From positions 625,477-689,476 of the forward strand of contig NZ_BMWT01000002.1 of assembly GCF_014651375.1 (NCBI RefSeq): a stretch of 64,000 nucleotides of DNA. Direction: 5' to 3'. The position numbers and the translations under genes are program-made. The stretch is from Tateyamaria omphalii. GTDB taxonomy: Bacteria > Pseudomonadota > Alphaproteobacteria > Rhodobacterales > Rhodobacteraceae. The notes below the pieces were generated by a model. That model searched no databases, had not been told where the DNA came from, and saw nothing but the letters and a program-made list of their open reading frames with translations. This document shows, piece by piece, positions 18,390 to 28,124 of the stretch; within the stretch, counting starts at the first letter, position 1, and each line of letters opens with the position of its first letter.

Positions 18390-19838
18390 CTATCGTGCGC
18401 AAGCCAAAAGCGCGTCGATGTCGAGATGGGTTTCGAGATGATCCGCCAATGCATCAAGCGTTGTTTCCACGGTATCGGCGTAGGACGCGTTGCCGTGGCT
18501 CACGCCAAAGCCCGCAAGCCAGGCCCGCCGAAAACCATCGTCGCGGAACATGCCGTGCAAGTAGCTGCCTGCAATCCGCCCATCCGCGCTGATGGCACCT
18601 TCGTCCTGCCCCGCTACCTGCGCGAAGGGGCGCGCGCGATCAGGTCCTTCGCTGCGTCCGATGTGAATTTCGTACCCTTGAAAGGCTTGTCCCGTGGGCA
18701 CATGAACCGCCTCTACGGTGGTCAACCGCTTATCATCGGTCATCGTGGTCTGGACATCCAGCAGTCCGATCCCATCCGTGGCGCCGGCCGGCCCTTCAAT
18801 GCCTTCAGGGTCATCCACCACGCGCCCCAGCATCTGGAACCCGCCGCAGATCCCCAGCACGGCCCCACCGCGCCGCGTGTGGGCACGGATATCCTCGTCC
18901 CATCCCTGGCCCTTGAGAAACTGCAGATCGCCCCGTGTTGACTTGCTACCCGGGATGATCACCACATCCGTATCCGCTGGCAACGCTTGGCCCGCATGCA
19001 ACATGGTCAACCGCACACCCGGTTCCTGCGCAAGCGGATCAAGGTCATCGAAATTGGCGATGCGTGACAGTTTGAGGCAGACGATATGTAGGCCATCAGC
19101 CCGACGTGGTGTCGCGATATCCAGCGCATCCTCTGCTGGCAGTTTCCAGGCATCCGAAAACCAAGGCACCATGCCAAAGCCACGCCACCCTGTGTATTTT
19201 TCAATCAGGGCGTAGCCGTCGTCAAACAGGCGCGGATCACCACGAAAGCGGTTGATCAGGAAGCCCTTGATCAGCGCCTCGTCCTCCGGATCGATCACGG
19301 CCTGCGTTCCAACAACCTGTGCAATCACCCCGCCCCGATCGATGTCACCGGCCAAGACCACAGGGCAGTCAGCGGCGCGGGCAAAGCCCATATTTGCAAT
19401 GTCGCCCGGGCGCAGGTTCACCTCAGCCGGGCTGCCCGCCCCTTCAACCAGCACCAGATCATGCGCCTGCTTCAACCGGCCAAAGCTGTCGAGGACATGT
19501 TCCATGAGCTGCGGCTTTAGCGCAGCGTATTCCCGCGCCTTCACCGTGGTCAGACGTTTGCCCTGCACGACGACCTGGCTGCCCACGTCTGTTTCGGGTT
19601 TCAGCAGCACGGGGTTCATGTCCGTATGGGGTTGTAACCCGGACGCCATGGCCTGCAGCGCCTGGGCGCGACCAATTTCGCCGCCGTCCGTTGTCACGGC
19701 GGCATTGTTCGACATGTTTTGCGGCTTGAACGGGGCCACTGAGAGGCCTCGGCGTTTTGCCGCGCGGCACAGTCCGGATACCAGCATCGACTTGCCGACA
19801 TTGGAGCCAGTGCCTTGAAACATGAGGGCTTTCGCCAT
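18390..19838 (-). CDS. cobQ: cobyric acid synthase CobQ
   Basis: 482 residues. N-terminal dethiobiotin-synthetase-like ATPase domain with P-loop GTGSNVGKS (9-17), and a C-terminal class I glutamine amidotransferase domain with the nucleophile in [11 protein letters not shown] and the late His in SYLHGMF. The enzyme amidates the b, d, e and g carboxyls of adenosylcobyrinic acid a,c-diamide. ATG 19838 ([11 protein letters not shown]) has GGAGGT upstream. It sits apart from the main cob cluster, in the opposite orientation, near cobO. Confidence 0.96.
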   Translation of the reverse strand: MAKALMFQGTGSNVGKSMLVSGLCRAAKRRGLSVAPFKPQNMSNNAAVTTDGGEIGRAQALQAMASGLQPHTDMNPVLLKPETDVGSQVVVQGKRLTTVKAREYAALKPQLMEHVLDSFGRLKQAHDLVLVEGAGSPAEVNLRPGDIANMGFARAADCPVVLAGDIDRGGVIAQVVGTQAVIDPEDEALIKGFLINRFRGDPRLFDDGYALIEKYTGWRGFGMVPWFSDAWKLPAEDALDIATPRRADGLHIVCLKLSRIANFDDLDPLAQEPGVRLTMLHAGQALPADTDVVIIPGSKSTRGDLQFLKGQGWDEDIRAHTRRGGAVLGICGGFQMLGRVVDDPEGIEGPAGATDGIGLLDVQTTMTDDKRLTTVEAVHVPTGQAFQGYEIHIGRSEGPDRARPFAQVAGQDEGAISADGRIAGSYLHGMFRDDGFRRAWLAGFGVSHGNASYADTVETTLDALADHLETHLDIDALLACAR

Positions 19839-19935
19839 GATACCTCCATCCTGACATCGCAGAAATGCCAGATTCGTCGCGCAAGCTGATGCGACGATCA
19901 CTTACATGACACCACGCAAAAGAAACGGAAAGATC

Positions 19936-20085
19936 ATGTTGGATTTCACAAACACACCGGAACGCCGCAAGCGTGCGGCCAAGGCGCGGGCGCGCAAAAC
20001 GATGATCCTTATGGGGCTGGCGATTGCAGTACCGGCTGCTGCTTGGGCAATTGACCTTGGAACAGTTGCAACACTGCTGAACTGA
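19936..20085 (+). CDS. small single-helix membrane protein, 49 aa
   Basis: ATG 19936 to TGA 20085 gives 49 residues: a polar, strongly basic N-terminus (ERRKRAAKARARK) followed by one hydrophobic helix (MILMGLAIAVPAAAWAI) and a short tail, as in small single-pass inner-membrane proteins with cytoplasmic N-termini. GGAAAG precedes the start. The divergent arrangement with cobQ leaves 97 bp for promoters. No family recognised; called on composition and a plausible ribosome site. Confidence 0.5.
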   Translation: MLDFTNTPERRKRAAKARARKTMILMGLAIAVPAAAWAIDLGTVATLLN

Positions 20086-20264
20086 GCATCTAAGAATCAG
20101 GTTGGTAACGGCAATACTCAACGTACTTGCTAGCAGCGCCTTTAAAGCAGTTGCCTAAGCGACTTGAACACATGCGGGTTCAACACTTCGCAGATTTGGG
20201 AAACCGACCTGCCGCACCCAAAATCCGTCGGTACAACCAATTTTCCCACAGGCATTGTGAGGAA

Positions 20265-20281
20265 GCGTTTTGCGAAAACGC
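20265..20281 (-). terminator. short hairpin downstream of the 67-aa gene
   Basis: GCGTTTT-GCG-AAAACGC, a 7-bp perfect stem with a 3-nt loop, 34 bp past the stop of the minus-strand 67-aa gene. There is no clear U-run, so a terminator role is weakly supported. The rest of 20086-20314 holds no gene I can support. Confidence 0.3.
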
Positions 20282-20314
20282 GACTGTCGCAGTCCGCGGC
20301 TGCGCGCCAAATGA

Positions 20315-20518
20315 CTACGGATCGTGGTGTTTGGCTACAACATCGCTTGGAAGCATTGCGCTTGCATACTTCGCAGCCGTCGCAATTCGCCCGTAGTAGT
20401 CTCGCGCAATCCTTTGAAAATCCTGCAGCTCGTTGGACTCTTGGTGCATCAAATATCTCAAGTCGCTCAGCACCCGATAGATTTCCTCTAGTTTTTCTTG
20501 ATCACTGGGGTCGCTCAC
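20315..20518 (-). CDS. small hypothetical protein, 67 aa
   Basis: 67 residues from a GTG start at 20518 with AGGAAG 4-5 bases upstream. Acidic N-terminus, then a helix with heptad-like spacing (LEEIYRVLSDLRYLMHQESNELQDFQRI) suggesting a short coiled coil, then a more hydrophobic C-terminal segment (IATAAKYASAMLP). No family recognised. It follows cobO on the same strand at a distance of about 110 bp. Confidence 0.55.
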   Translation of the reverse strand: MSDPSDQEKLEEIYRVLSDLRYLMHQESNELQDFQRIARDYYGRIATAAKYASAMLPSDVVAKHHDP

Positions 20519-20629
20519 AACACTTCCTTGCTTGACGCTTCTTCAAAAGGCGAACCATCTGCTTCGGTAGCAGAGGCTCCAAAACCGCCATCGTCTTACT
20601 ACTCAACGGCCGAGATTGGCCCTTGCCTG

Positions 20630-21241
20630 TCAGAACTCAACGCCCTTCTGCGCTTTCACACCCAAATCTTTGAAAGGGTGCTTGACCAGCGTCATCTCGG
20701 TTACGAGATCCGCCGCCTCGATCAACTCGGGCTTGGCATTCCGACCCGTCAGCACCACGTGAGTCATCTCGGGTTTCTTCGTTAGAAGAAACTCAACCAC
20801 TTCGTCGATATCCAAATAGTCGTAGCGCAGCGCGATGTTGATCTCGTCGAGCAGAACAAACTGGATTTCGGGATCGAGAATCTGTTCCTTGGCAATCTTC
20901 CAGCCGTTCTGTGCCGCCGCGATGTCCCGCTCGCGGTCCTGGGTTTCCCAAGTGAACCCTTCTCCGGACACAAAAAACCGGCACTCATCCGCGAACCGAT
21001 CCCGCAGAAACGTCTTTTCCCCGGTGTCCCAGTTGCCCTTGATGAACTGCACCACCGCGCAAGGCATCCCGTGCGAGATACACCGCATGATCATCCCGAA
21101 CCCGGAGGATGACTTTCCCTTGCCCGGCCCGGTATGGACCATGATCAGACCCTTCTCCTCGGTCTTGGTCTCCATCATCTTGTCGCGGGCGGCCTTGATC
21201 TTTTTCATCTTGGCATTGTGGCGTTCGGTGATGTCGTCCAT
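20630..21241 (-). CDS. cobO: cob(I)yrinic acid a,c-diamide adenosyltransferase CobO
   Basis: 203 residues with the CobO/BtuR P-loop GPGKGKSSSGFG (38-49), the FIKGNWDTGE segment and LDEINIALRYDYLD, all characteristic of CobA/CobO-type corrinoid adenosyltransferases. It adds the 5'-deoxyadenosyl ligand to the cobalt of cob(I)yrinic acid a,c-diamide. ATG 21241 (MDDITERHNAKMKK) is the family start; the upstream extension is spurious. Upstream on the same strand is the HAD gene, 71 bp away. Confidence 0.96.
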   Translation of the reverse strand: MDDITERHNAKMKKIKAARDKMMETKTEEKGLIMVHTGPGKGKSSSGFGMIMRCISHGMPCAVVQFIKGNWDTGEKTFLRDRFADECRFFVSGEGFTWETQDRERDIAAAQNGWKIAKEQILDPEIQFVLLDEINIALRYDYLDIDEVVEFLLTKKPEMTHVVLTGRNAKPELIEAADLVTEMTLVKHPFKDLGVKAQKGVEF

Positions 21242-21312
21242 GGCGTCCTCCGGTATATTTCGGCCAAGTCGTGCCACTATTTGCGCCGCGCGACCAGAGG
21301 CGTTTCTTGCAA

Positions 21313-21921
21313 TCAACCCAAGCGGTCCAGAAACGCCCCAAGACCATCGCGTGTGTCATCCACAAAATGGTAGGCCAGCCAGCCGCGCGCCCGCACCGCC
21401 TCAACGTTTCGTTTCGTGTCGTCCACCAGCACGTGCATAGACGCAGGCGCACCTGTCCAATCCTCGATCTGCGCGAAATAGGCCTCCTCGGGTTTTGCGC
21501 ACCCCATGCGTCCGGAGGCAAAGATCCGTTCGACCCGATCGGCAAACCCCATCTCCGTCTCGATGTAAGCTGCGCGACGCGCCTCGTTATTCGTGCCGAT
21601 GACATGTCGGAATGCTGAACGCTCTAGGTGCGGCAGGACAGCCAGGTCAGGACGGGCATCCTTGGCAAACCAGTAGGCCAGAAAGGCGTCCACATCGATC
21701 TCTTGCTCCAACCCGGCGATCCACTCTGACACGGCGTCGCGCAAGTCCCGCTCGCCCCGGATGATGGGGCGAATGCGTTCGGGTCGGAACAGGTGCGATT
21801 GCAGGCTGTCCAAGTGCACACCCCAATCGTCAAACAGGTCATCCGCCCAGACAAATCGTCCATCCACGATGTTTCCGTTCAGAACACCGTCAAAATCCCA
21901 AACAATGACTCGTTCCGTCAT
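21313..21921 (-). CDS. HAD-like hydrolase
   Basis: 202 residues starting MTERVIVWDFDGVLNGN: D9 and D11 of the DxDG motif I are in place. The cap segment is helical; motif II Thr/Ser is in HVIGTNNEA, and motif III/IV is GCAKPEEAYF with VDDTKRNVEAV. Haloacid-dehalogenase-family phosphatases of this size act on small phosphometabolites; substrate unknown. Motif positions resemble the FMN/sugar-phosphatase type. Probably co-transcribed with cobO; divergent from the riboswitch-controlled DUF1636-cobW operon. Confidence 0.9.
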   Translation of the reverse strand: MTERVIVWDFDGVLNGNIVDGRFVWADDLFDDWGVHLDSLQSHLFRPERIRPIIRGERDLRDAVSEWIAGLEQEIDVDAFLAYWFAKDARPDLAVLPHLERSAFRHVIGTNNEARRAAYIETEMGFADRVERIFASGRMGCAKPEEAYFAQIEDWTGAPASMHVLVDDTKRNVEAVRARGWLAYHFVDDTRDGLGAFLDRLG

Positions 21922-22027
21922 GACAAGCTCCAGCCTCCTGAATTTGGCGCACCGTAACGCGACGCCCTGCTGTTCTCCATCGCGTTCCCGCTTGACTCTG
22001 TTTCCTCGCCCGCGCACTACGGTCGGG

Positions 22028-22225
22028 CTGGTGCCCGGGGTCCGCTTCGGGTGAAAAGGGAATGCCGCGCAAGATTTTTCGACGAAAAATCTCGCCAACG
22101 CAGCCGCCCCCGCGACCGTGACCGGAGAGGTCGCCCCACGCCACTGGCCAAAGGCCGGGAAGGCAGGGCAACCGCAGAGGCCAACAGCCTCGGAATCCGC
22201 AAGCCGGGAGACCTGCCAGCAGACG
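22028..22225 (+). promoter_or_regulatory. cobalamin riboswitch upstream of DUF1636-cobW-cobN
   Basis: The core conserved elements of the AdoCbl aptamer occur in order: GGTGCC-like GTGCCCGGGGTCC at the start, GGGTGAAAAGGGAATGCCG, the GCCGCCCCCGCGACCGTGA box near 22094-22112, GCCACTGG, GGGAAGGC and the B12-box-like AAGCCGGGAGACCTGCC at 22201-22217. After the aptamer, TCCCT (22308-22312) can pair with AGGGA (22316-22320), the apparent ribosome site of the first gene, which suggests a translational expression platform. B12 would repress the cob operon. Confidence 0.93.
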
Positions 22226-22326
22226 TGACGAAACCGGACGGGGTGTGCCGGGTGTCGGGAAGCCACGGCCCCCAATTGTCTTGGGCCGCCCGTCATCTGC
22301 CATGCTGTCCCTAACAGGGAAAGAAC

Positions 22327-22701
22327 ATGGCCAATTTGCCCCCCGTGGAACTCTTGGTCTGCGTGAAATGCCGCCGCGAAATGGACGTGCCCGAGGGCGG
22401 TACCCGCCCCGGCGAAGCGCTTCATGCAGAGCTTGCCAATCGCACCATGCCCGAAGGCGTAACGCTCAAGGCCGTGGAATGCTTGTCCAACTGCTCCTCC
22501 GGGTGCTCGGTCGCCGTGCGCGGTGGCGCGCAGCGCTGGACCTATGTCTACGGCAACCTGATGGAAGACCGGGACGCCGACATGGTCGTTGACGGCATCG
22601 GCAAATATGCCGCCACCACCGATGGCATCGTGCCTTGGCGCGAGCGCCCCGAACATTTCCGCAAAAACTGCATCGCCCGCATCCCCCCGCAGGAGTTTTG
22701 A
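22327..22701 (+). CDS. DUF1636 cysteine-rich (thioredoxin-like ferredoxin type) protein
   Basis: 124 residues with CVKC (14-17) and a second cluster CLSNCSSGC (about 56-64), the spacing seen in DUF1636 proteins related to thioredoxin-like [2Fe-2S] ferredoxins. It is cytoplasmic and has no signal. It is the first gene under the cobalamin riboswitch, 3 bases before cobW, and is a regular member of cobW-cobN operons. A metal or redox role in cobalt handling is inferred from context; the function is not established. Confidence 0.85.
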   Translation: MANLPPVELLVCVKCRREMDVPEGGTRPGEALHAELANRTMPEGVTLKAVECLSNCSSGCSVAVRGGAQRWTYVYGNLMEDRDADMVVDGIGKYAATTDGIVPWRERPEHFRKNCIARIPPQEF

Positions 22702-22704
22702 TCC

Positions 22705-23760
22705 ATGACAAACCTGAACAAAGTCCCCGTCACCGTCATCACCGGCTTTCTCGGCTCGGGCAAGACGACCCTTGTGCGCCACCTGATGCAGAACCCGCAG
22801 GGCAAGCGCCTTGCCGTTGTCGTCAACGAATTTGGCGACGTGGGCGTTGATGGCGAAATCCTCAAGAGCTGCGCCATCCCTGATTGCCCTGCCGAAAACA
22901 TCATGGAGCTTGCCAATGGCTGCATCTGCTGCACCGTTGCCGATGACTTCATCCCGACGATCGAGGCGCTTATGGCACTTGATCCGCAACCAGAACACAT
23001 CCTGATCGAAACGTCGGGCCTCGCCCTGCCGAAACCGCTGCTCAAGGCGTTTGACTGGCCCGATATCCGCAGCCGCATCACCGTTGATGGCGTGATCGCG
23101 CTGGCTGACGCCGAAGCTGTCGCCTCGGGCCGTTTCGCCCCGGACGTGGCCGCCGTCGATGCCCAGCGCGAAGCCGACGACAGCCTTGATCACGAAACAC
23201 CGCTGTCCGAGGTGTTCGAAGACCAGATCAGCTGCGCCGACATCATCCTGCTGACCAAACCCGACCTTGCGGGCCCGGACGGTATTGCGAAGGCTAAGGC
23301 AGTGATCGAAGCAGAAGCCCCTCGCACCCTGCCTGTTGTTGAAGTCGCCGAAGGTGTGGTTGATCCCCGCGTGATCCTCGGGCTTGAAGCCGCCGCTGAA
23401 GATGACATGGACGCGCGGCCCAGCCACCACGACGGGCATGACGACCACGAACATGACGACTTCGAAAGCGTCATCATCGACATCCCCGAAATCAGCGACC
23501 CCGCCGAACTGGTTGCCCGCATCGAAGCGATGGCCAAGACGCAGAACATCCTGCGCGTCAAAGGCTACGCCGCCGTCATAGGCAAACCCATGCGCCTGCT
23601 GGTCCAGGCCGTCGGTGCCCGAGTCCGTCACCAATTCGACCGCCCTTGGGCCGCGAATGAGGCGCGACAGGGTCGTTTGGTCGTGATTGCAGAACATGAC
23701 GACGTGAACGAAGCAGCCATTCGCGCCGCTCTGGTCCAAGTCACCGAAGCTGCCGAGTAA
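22705..23760 (+). CDS. cobW: CobW-type metallochaperone GTPase
   Basis: 351 residues: Walker A GFLGSGKTT (14-22), NEFGDVGVDG, the metal-binding CICC motif (73-76), a TKPD variant of the NKxD guanine motif, a His/Asp-rich run (SHHDGHDDHEHDD, about 232-245) and the C-terminal CobW domain with VRHQFDRPW. CobW is thought to deliver cobalt to the cobaltochelatase CobNST, consistent with its position directly before cobN. It is 3 bases after DUF1636 and under the same riboswitch. Confidence 0.96.
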   Translation: MTNLNKVPVTVITGFLGSGKTTLVRHLMQNPQGKRLAVVVNEFGDVGVDGEILKSCAIPDCPAENIMELANGCICCTVADDFIPTIEALMALDPQPEHILIETSGLALPKPLLKAFDWPDIRSRITVDGVIALADAEAVASGRFAPDVAAVDAQREADDSLDHETPLSEVFEDQISCADIILLTKPDLAGPDGIAKAKAVIEAEAPRTLPVVEVAEGVVDPRVILGLEAAAEDDMDARPSHHDGHDDHEHDDFESVIIDIPEISDPAELVARIEAMAKTQNILRVKGYAAVIGKPMRLLVQAVGARVRHQFDRPWAANEARQGRLVVIAEHDDVNEAAIRAALVQVTEAAE

Positions 23761-23783
23761 CAAAACCGCACCAGGCCAACGCC

Positions 23784-26700
23784 ATGCACGTCGTCTTTCG
23801 CGAAAGCCACGGGCTCGAAGAGACCGAAACACCCACCGATCTGGGGCAGACGCCCGCAGATCTGGTGGTGCTGTCGTTCTCCGACAGCGACCTCGGGGCC
23901 TTCGCGGCGGCGTATCACCGGGCGGACGGCAAACTGCCGACGCTGCGGCTGGCCAACCTTGTCGGCCTTAAACACCCGCTTTCGGTCGACACCTATGTCG
24001 AACAGACGCTGGAGGGGGCCAAGGGCATCCTGATCCGCCTGATTGGCGGCGTGCCTTATTGGGCCTATGGCTTGCAACAGGTCGAGGCCCTGTGCCGCCA
24101 AAAGGGCATCGCGCTCGCCGTCCTGCCGGCTGATGGGCGGCCCGATCCACGGCTGGATGAAGTCTCTACCCTTCCAACCTCCACACTGCGGCGCCTTGCC
24201 CACCTGTGCGACACAGGCGGCGCCGTCGCCGCCCAAGCGGCACTGGCGCAAATGGCCCTCGCCTCCGGCCTCTATGCAGGCCCGGTCAAAGGCTGCAAAG
24301 CTTTACCGACGGTCGGTGCATGGACGCCCGAAAATGGCGTTGCCTGCCCCCTGATCCATGGCGCCGACAACAAACCGCTGATCCTCGTCACATTCTATCG
24401 CGCCTACCTCGCCGCCGCCGACCTGTCCCCGATCGAAGCGACCTTCCAAGCTCTGCGCGCTCGCGGCTTCCGCGTCCTCGGCCTCTTCGCCCCATCGCTC
24501 AAGGCGCCCGAGGCCGCCGCGTGGATGGCCCGCCAAGTCGCACATCTGAAACCTGCCGCCATCGTCAACGCCACCGCCTTCTCCGGCATCGGTGCAAATG
24601 GCGCGTCACCTTTGGACGCAGGCGATGTCCCGGTCTTCCAGATCGCCCTTGCCACCTCGACCCGTGAGGCGTGGGCTGAGGCTGAACGCGGCCTGTCACC
24701 CGCCGACCTTGCCATGCACGTCGTGCTTCCCGAGGTCGATGGCCGCCTCCTTGCTGGTGTCGCGTCCTTCAAGGAACCCCAACCGCAGGACAAGGCCCTG
24801 CAATTCGCGCGCTACGCCCATGCCGCAGACGCCCAGCGCATCGACATGGTGGCAGATCGGGTGAAGGCGTGGACCGACCTCGCTGCCACCCCCGCCGCCG
24901 ACCGGTCACTTGCATTGGTGCTCAGCACCTACCCCGGCAAGGACTGGAACATGGCTCATGCCGTGGGACTGGACGCGCTTGCTTCGACCGAGGCCATACT
25001 GTCGGACCTCAAGGCGGCTGGTCACACCACCGATCCTACTCCTGTTACATCTGCGCTCGAAACCGAAACAATCGAATGGCCGCTTGAGGTCTACAAGGCT
25101 ACATTGGTGCAGCTTCCCGCGAGCTTGCAGGATGATCTGCAAGCCGCTTGGGGAGATCCAGCCGCTGACACCATTGACGGGGTATTCCACTTCCCCGCCA
25201 CACGGCGCGGCAAGGTTTTGGTGGCCCTGCAACCCGAGCGCGGCACACCGGACGCGCGGGATGACGACTACCACGACCTCAGCCGAGTGCCGCGCCACGC
25301 CTATGTCGCCTTCTACCTCTGGCTTCAGACCCAGACACAAGCGCTGATCCATATCGGTGCGCACGGCACGCTCGAATGGCTGCCGGGCAAGGCGGTTGCC
25401 CTGTCCGACACCTGTTGGCCCGAAGCGCTCACTGGCACACTGCCCGTCATCTACCCCTTCATCGTGAACGACCCGGGCGAAGCCGCGCAGGCCAAACGCC
25501 GCATCGGCGCTGTCACCCTCGGCCACCTGCCGCCCCCGATGAAGGACAGCGCCACGCCGGACCGCTTTGTCCGGCTTGAGTCGCTGCTCGACGAGTTTTC
25601 GAACGCCGATGGCCTCGACCCGAAACGCCGCGACCGGCTGCAAGAGGACATCCGCGCCGAAGCCCAAGCAATCGGCGTCGAAAACGACCTCGGCCTTGAC
25701 CGCGCGGCGTGCAGCGCCGAGGCGATCACCCGGATCGACCGCTTTGTCTGTGACATCAAGGAAAGCCAGTTCGGCGACGGCCTGCACATCTGGGGCCAGG
25801 ACGCCGACACCGAACGCACCGCCCTGATCGACGCTCTGAACGGCAAACGCATCGCCGGTGGCCCTTCCGGCTCTCCCCATCGCGGGCGGCGTGACGTACT
25901 GCCCACGGGCCGCAATCTCTACACCACCGATCCGCGCGGCGTTCCCACCCGTGCCGCCTACGCCCAAGGCTTCAAGCTGGCCGAGGAACTGGTGCGCCGC
26001 CATCTGCAAGAAGAAGGCGACTGGCCCCGCGGCCTGATCGTGGACCTCTGGGGATCGGCGACCATGCGCACGGCGGGCGAGGAATTCGCCATGGCGCTGC
26101 ACCTTCTCGGCGTGAAGCCGGTCTGGGACCAAGGGTCAGAGCGGGTGTCAGGCATCGAAGTGTTGCCCATCACCGACCTCGACCGCCCGCGCATCGACGT
26201 GACACTGCGCGTGTCTGGCCTGTTCCGTGACGTGTTCCCAACGCTCTCAGCCCTGTTCGGTCAAGCTGTCCGTGCACTGTCCGCCCGCGACGAAGCACCG
26301 GATTGGAACCCTTATGCAGGCCAAGCGCCTGCCGCCCGCGTCTACGGCCCGGCCCCAGGCAGCTTTGGCCTTGGCATGGGTGCCGACATCGAAACCTTCA
26401 CCGACGACGCCCGCGCAGCGGCGGGCGAGGCATGGCTTGCCGCCAGCGCATACGCCTTAGACGGAGACAAAACGGAAAAGGATGAGGCCGGTATCCGCGC
26501 CCGCGTGGCTGCAGCCGATAGCTTCGTTCACTTGCAAGACCTGCCGGAAACCGACGTCCTGCTGGCCTCTGACTACGCCGCGCACGAGGCAGGCTTCGCC
26601 GCAGCCCAAGCCGTGACAGGCGGCAAGGCCGCCCTCTACCATCTCGACAGCACGCAACCCGACCGCCCCCGCGCACGCACCCTACCCGAGGAAATCGCCC

Positions 26701-27017
26701 GTGTTGTTCAGGCGCGCGCCACCCAGCCCCACTGGCTGCGCGGCATGATGCGCCATGGTTTCCGTGGCGGGGCCGAGATTGCCGCGACGCTCGACCACAT
26801 GGCCTCTTTCGCGCATCTGGCAGGCGTCGTCGGCCCGCACCTGTTCGACGCCTACCACGATGCGACATTGGGCGATCCGGAAGTCGCCGCCTTCCTCCAA
26901 GACGCCAACCCCGGCGCCTACCAAGCCATGCAAGACCAGTTCGCCGCCCTCGACGCTGCTGGTCTCTGGCACACCCGCCGCAACTCCATCCGCGCCTCAC
27001 TTGAGGCGGCCCAATGA
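23784..27017 (+). CDS. cobN: cobaltochelatase subunit CobN
   Basis: 1077 residues of the CobN/magnesium-chelatase H family: it inserts Co2+ into hydrogenobyrinic acid a,c-diamide with CobS and CobT. The conserved core is visible (for example YLWLQTQTQALIHIGAHGTLEWLPGKAVALS, quoted in part: HIGAHGTLEWLPGK, and DLWGSATMRTAGEEFA). It is somewhat shorter than the Pseudomonas prototype. CobS and CobT are not in this window. ATG 23784 follows cobW by 23 bp; the stop overlaps cobG by 4 bases (ATGA). Confidence 0.96.
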   Translation: MHVVFRESHGLEETETPTDLGQTPADLVVLSFSDSDLGAFAAAYHRADGKLPTLRLANLVGLKHPLSVDTYVEQTLEGAKGILIRLIGGVPYWAYGLQQVEALCRQKGIALAVLPADGRPDPRLDEVSTLPTSTLRRLAHLCDTGGAVAAQAALAQMALASGLYAGPVKGCKALPTVGAWTPENGVACPLIHGADNKPLILVTFYRAYLAAADLSPIEATFQALRARGFRVLGLFAPSLKAPEAAAWMARQVAHLKPAAIVNATAFSGIGANGASPLDAGDVPVFQIALATSTREAWAEAERGLSPADLAMHVVLPEVDGRLLAGVASFKEPQPQDKALQFARYAHAADAQRIDMVADRVKAWTDLAATPAADRSLALVLSTYPGKDWNMAHAVGLDALASTEAILSDLKAAGHTTDPTPVTSALETETIEWPLEVYKATLVQLPASLQDDLQAAWGDPAADTIDGVFHFPATRRGKVLVALQPERGTPDARDDDYHDLSRVPRHAYVAFYLWLQTQTQALIHIGAHGTLEWLPGKAVALSDTCWPEALTGTLPVIYPFIVNDPGEAAQAKRRIGAVTLGHLPPPMKDSATPDRFVRLESLLDEFSNADGLDPKRRDRLQEDIRAEAQAIGVENDLGLDRAACSAEAITRIDRFVCDIKESQFGDGLHIWGQDADTERTALIDALNGKRIAGGPSGSPHRGRRDVLPTGRNLYTTDPRGVPTRAAYAQGFKLAEELVRRHLQEEGDWPRGLIVDLWGSATMRTAGEEFAMALHLLGVKPVWDQGSERVSGIEVLPITDLDRPRIDVTLRVSGLFRDVFPTLSALFGQAVRALSARDEAPDWNPYAGQAPAARVYGPAPGSFGLGMGADIETFTDDARAAAGEAWLAASAYALDGDKTEKDEAGIRARVAAADSFVHLQDLPETDVLLASDYAAHEAGFAAAQAVTGGKAALYHLDSTQPDRPRARTLPEEIARVVQARATQPHWLRGMMRHGFRGGAEIAATLDHMASFAHLAGVVGPHLFDAYHDATLGDPEVAAFLQDANPGAYQAMQDQFAALDAAGLWHTRRNSIRASLEAAQ

Positions 27018-28123
27018 CGGTCAAAGGCTGGTGCCCTGGCGCATGGCGCCCCATGATGTCAGGTGACGGGCTGATCATGCGTATCCGCCCCCGCCTTGGG
27101 CGGTTGGACCGCGCACAAATCCTGGGCCTCTGCGCGCTGTCACAGTCCGAGGGCAACGGCATTCTCGATCTTACTAGCCGCGCCAACCTGCAGATGCGCG
27201 GTGTGCAGGAAAGCCGTCACGAACAGGTCCTGAGCGCCCTCTTTGATCTTGGCCTGCTCGACGGCACGGCTGAGGAAGAAGCACGACGCAACATCGTCGT
27301 GACACCATCATGGGAAACCGGTGACCTCACAACTAGACTGCACGACACTCTCTTGTGCGCACTGCCAGAGATGCCAGATCTGCCCGCCAAGATGGGAATC
27401 GCGATCGACACCGGCCCCAATCCGCTTCTGTCCGACACATCAGCCGACTTCCGGTTCGAACGCACCACCGCTGGCACCCTCATCCTGCGGGCCGACGGCG
27501 CGGATAAAGGCAAAGAGATTACGGCAGCAAACGCGCCAGCCGCCCTTATCGCGCTTGCCAACTGGTTTGTTGCCTCAGACGGACGCACCGCCGGGCGCAT
27601 GTCAAAGCACCTGAAAACAACCACCCTACCCCCGGAATGGACACAGCAGCCCCCCGCAGCGACAGCCCTGCGCGTTTCCCCCGGTCCAGTGGGTCAAGGC
27701 CACGTCTACGGCGCACCCTTCGGCAGCATGGATGCGAGCGCCCTGGCCGCGCTGATCCAAGACAGCCAAGCCACCGCCCTACGCGTCACACCATGGCGCC
27801 TGCTCCTGCTGGAAAACGCACAACACTGCGACGCCCGCGACTTCATCACCCAAGCAAGCGATCCGCTGCTGTACACCCACGCCTGCCCGGGCGCACCCGC
27901 CTGCGCTTCCGCCACCGTGGACACACGCAGCCTCGCCCGCGCCCTCGCCAAACCCGGTTTGCACGTCTCGGGCTGCGCCAAGGGATGCGCGCACCCCCGC
28001 CCCGCCACCACCACGCTTGTGGGCCGTGACGGCGCGTATGACCTTGTAGAAAACGGTCATCCATGGGATGCCCCGCGCGCGACCGGCCTCACAGCCACAG
28101 ATCTCCTGACGCCAGCGAGCTAA
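27014..28123 (+). CDS. cobG: precorrin-3B synthase CobG
   Basis: 369 residues of the nitrite/sulfite reductase-like fold. Four cysteines for a [4Fe-4S] cluster lie in the C-terminal half (HACPGAPACAS about 289-299 and GCAKGCAHP about 320-328). CobG uses O2 to convert precorrin-3A to precorrin-3B, so the aerobic route is used here. ATGA overlap with cobN; the stop is one base before cobH. Position and order (N-G-H-I-J) are standard for alphaproteobacteria. Confidence 0.94.
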   Translation: MTVKGWCPGAWRPMMSGDGLIMRIRPRLGRLDRAQILGLCALSQSEGNGILDLTSRANLQMRGVQESRHEQVLSALFDLGLLDGTAEEEARRNIVVTPSWETGDLTTRLHDTLLCALPEMPDLPAKMGIAIDTGPNPLLSDTSADFRFERTTAGTLILRADGADKGKEITAANAPAALIALANWFVASDGRTAGRMSKHLKTTTLPPEWTQQPPAATALRVSPGPVGQGHVYGAPFGSMDASALAALIQDSQATALRVTPWRLLLLENAQHCDARDFITQASDPLLYTHACPGAPACASATVDTRSLARALAKPGLHVSGCAKGCAHPRPATTTLVGRDGAYDLVENGHPWDAPRATGLTATDLLTPAS

Positions 28124-28124
28124 A

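Noticed and set aside
17975-18457. Longer start for the tautomerase gene
   Set aside because: An extension before MPHIV would remove the catalytic Pro1, so the shorter start was chosen.
20086-20314. Possible relic gene between the 49-aa and 67-aa genes
   Set aside because: Weak open frames only and no recognisable similarity; a short hairpin is all I can support.
21313-23832. 839-codon minus-strand open frame
   Set aside because: Only the first 202 codons from 21921 are the HAD hydrolase. The rest is antisense to the riboswitch, DUF1636 and cobW, and looks like a GC-skew artefact.
24906-26132. 408-codon open frame antisense to cobN
   Set aside because: A shadow frame produced by GC-rich codons in cobN.
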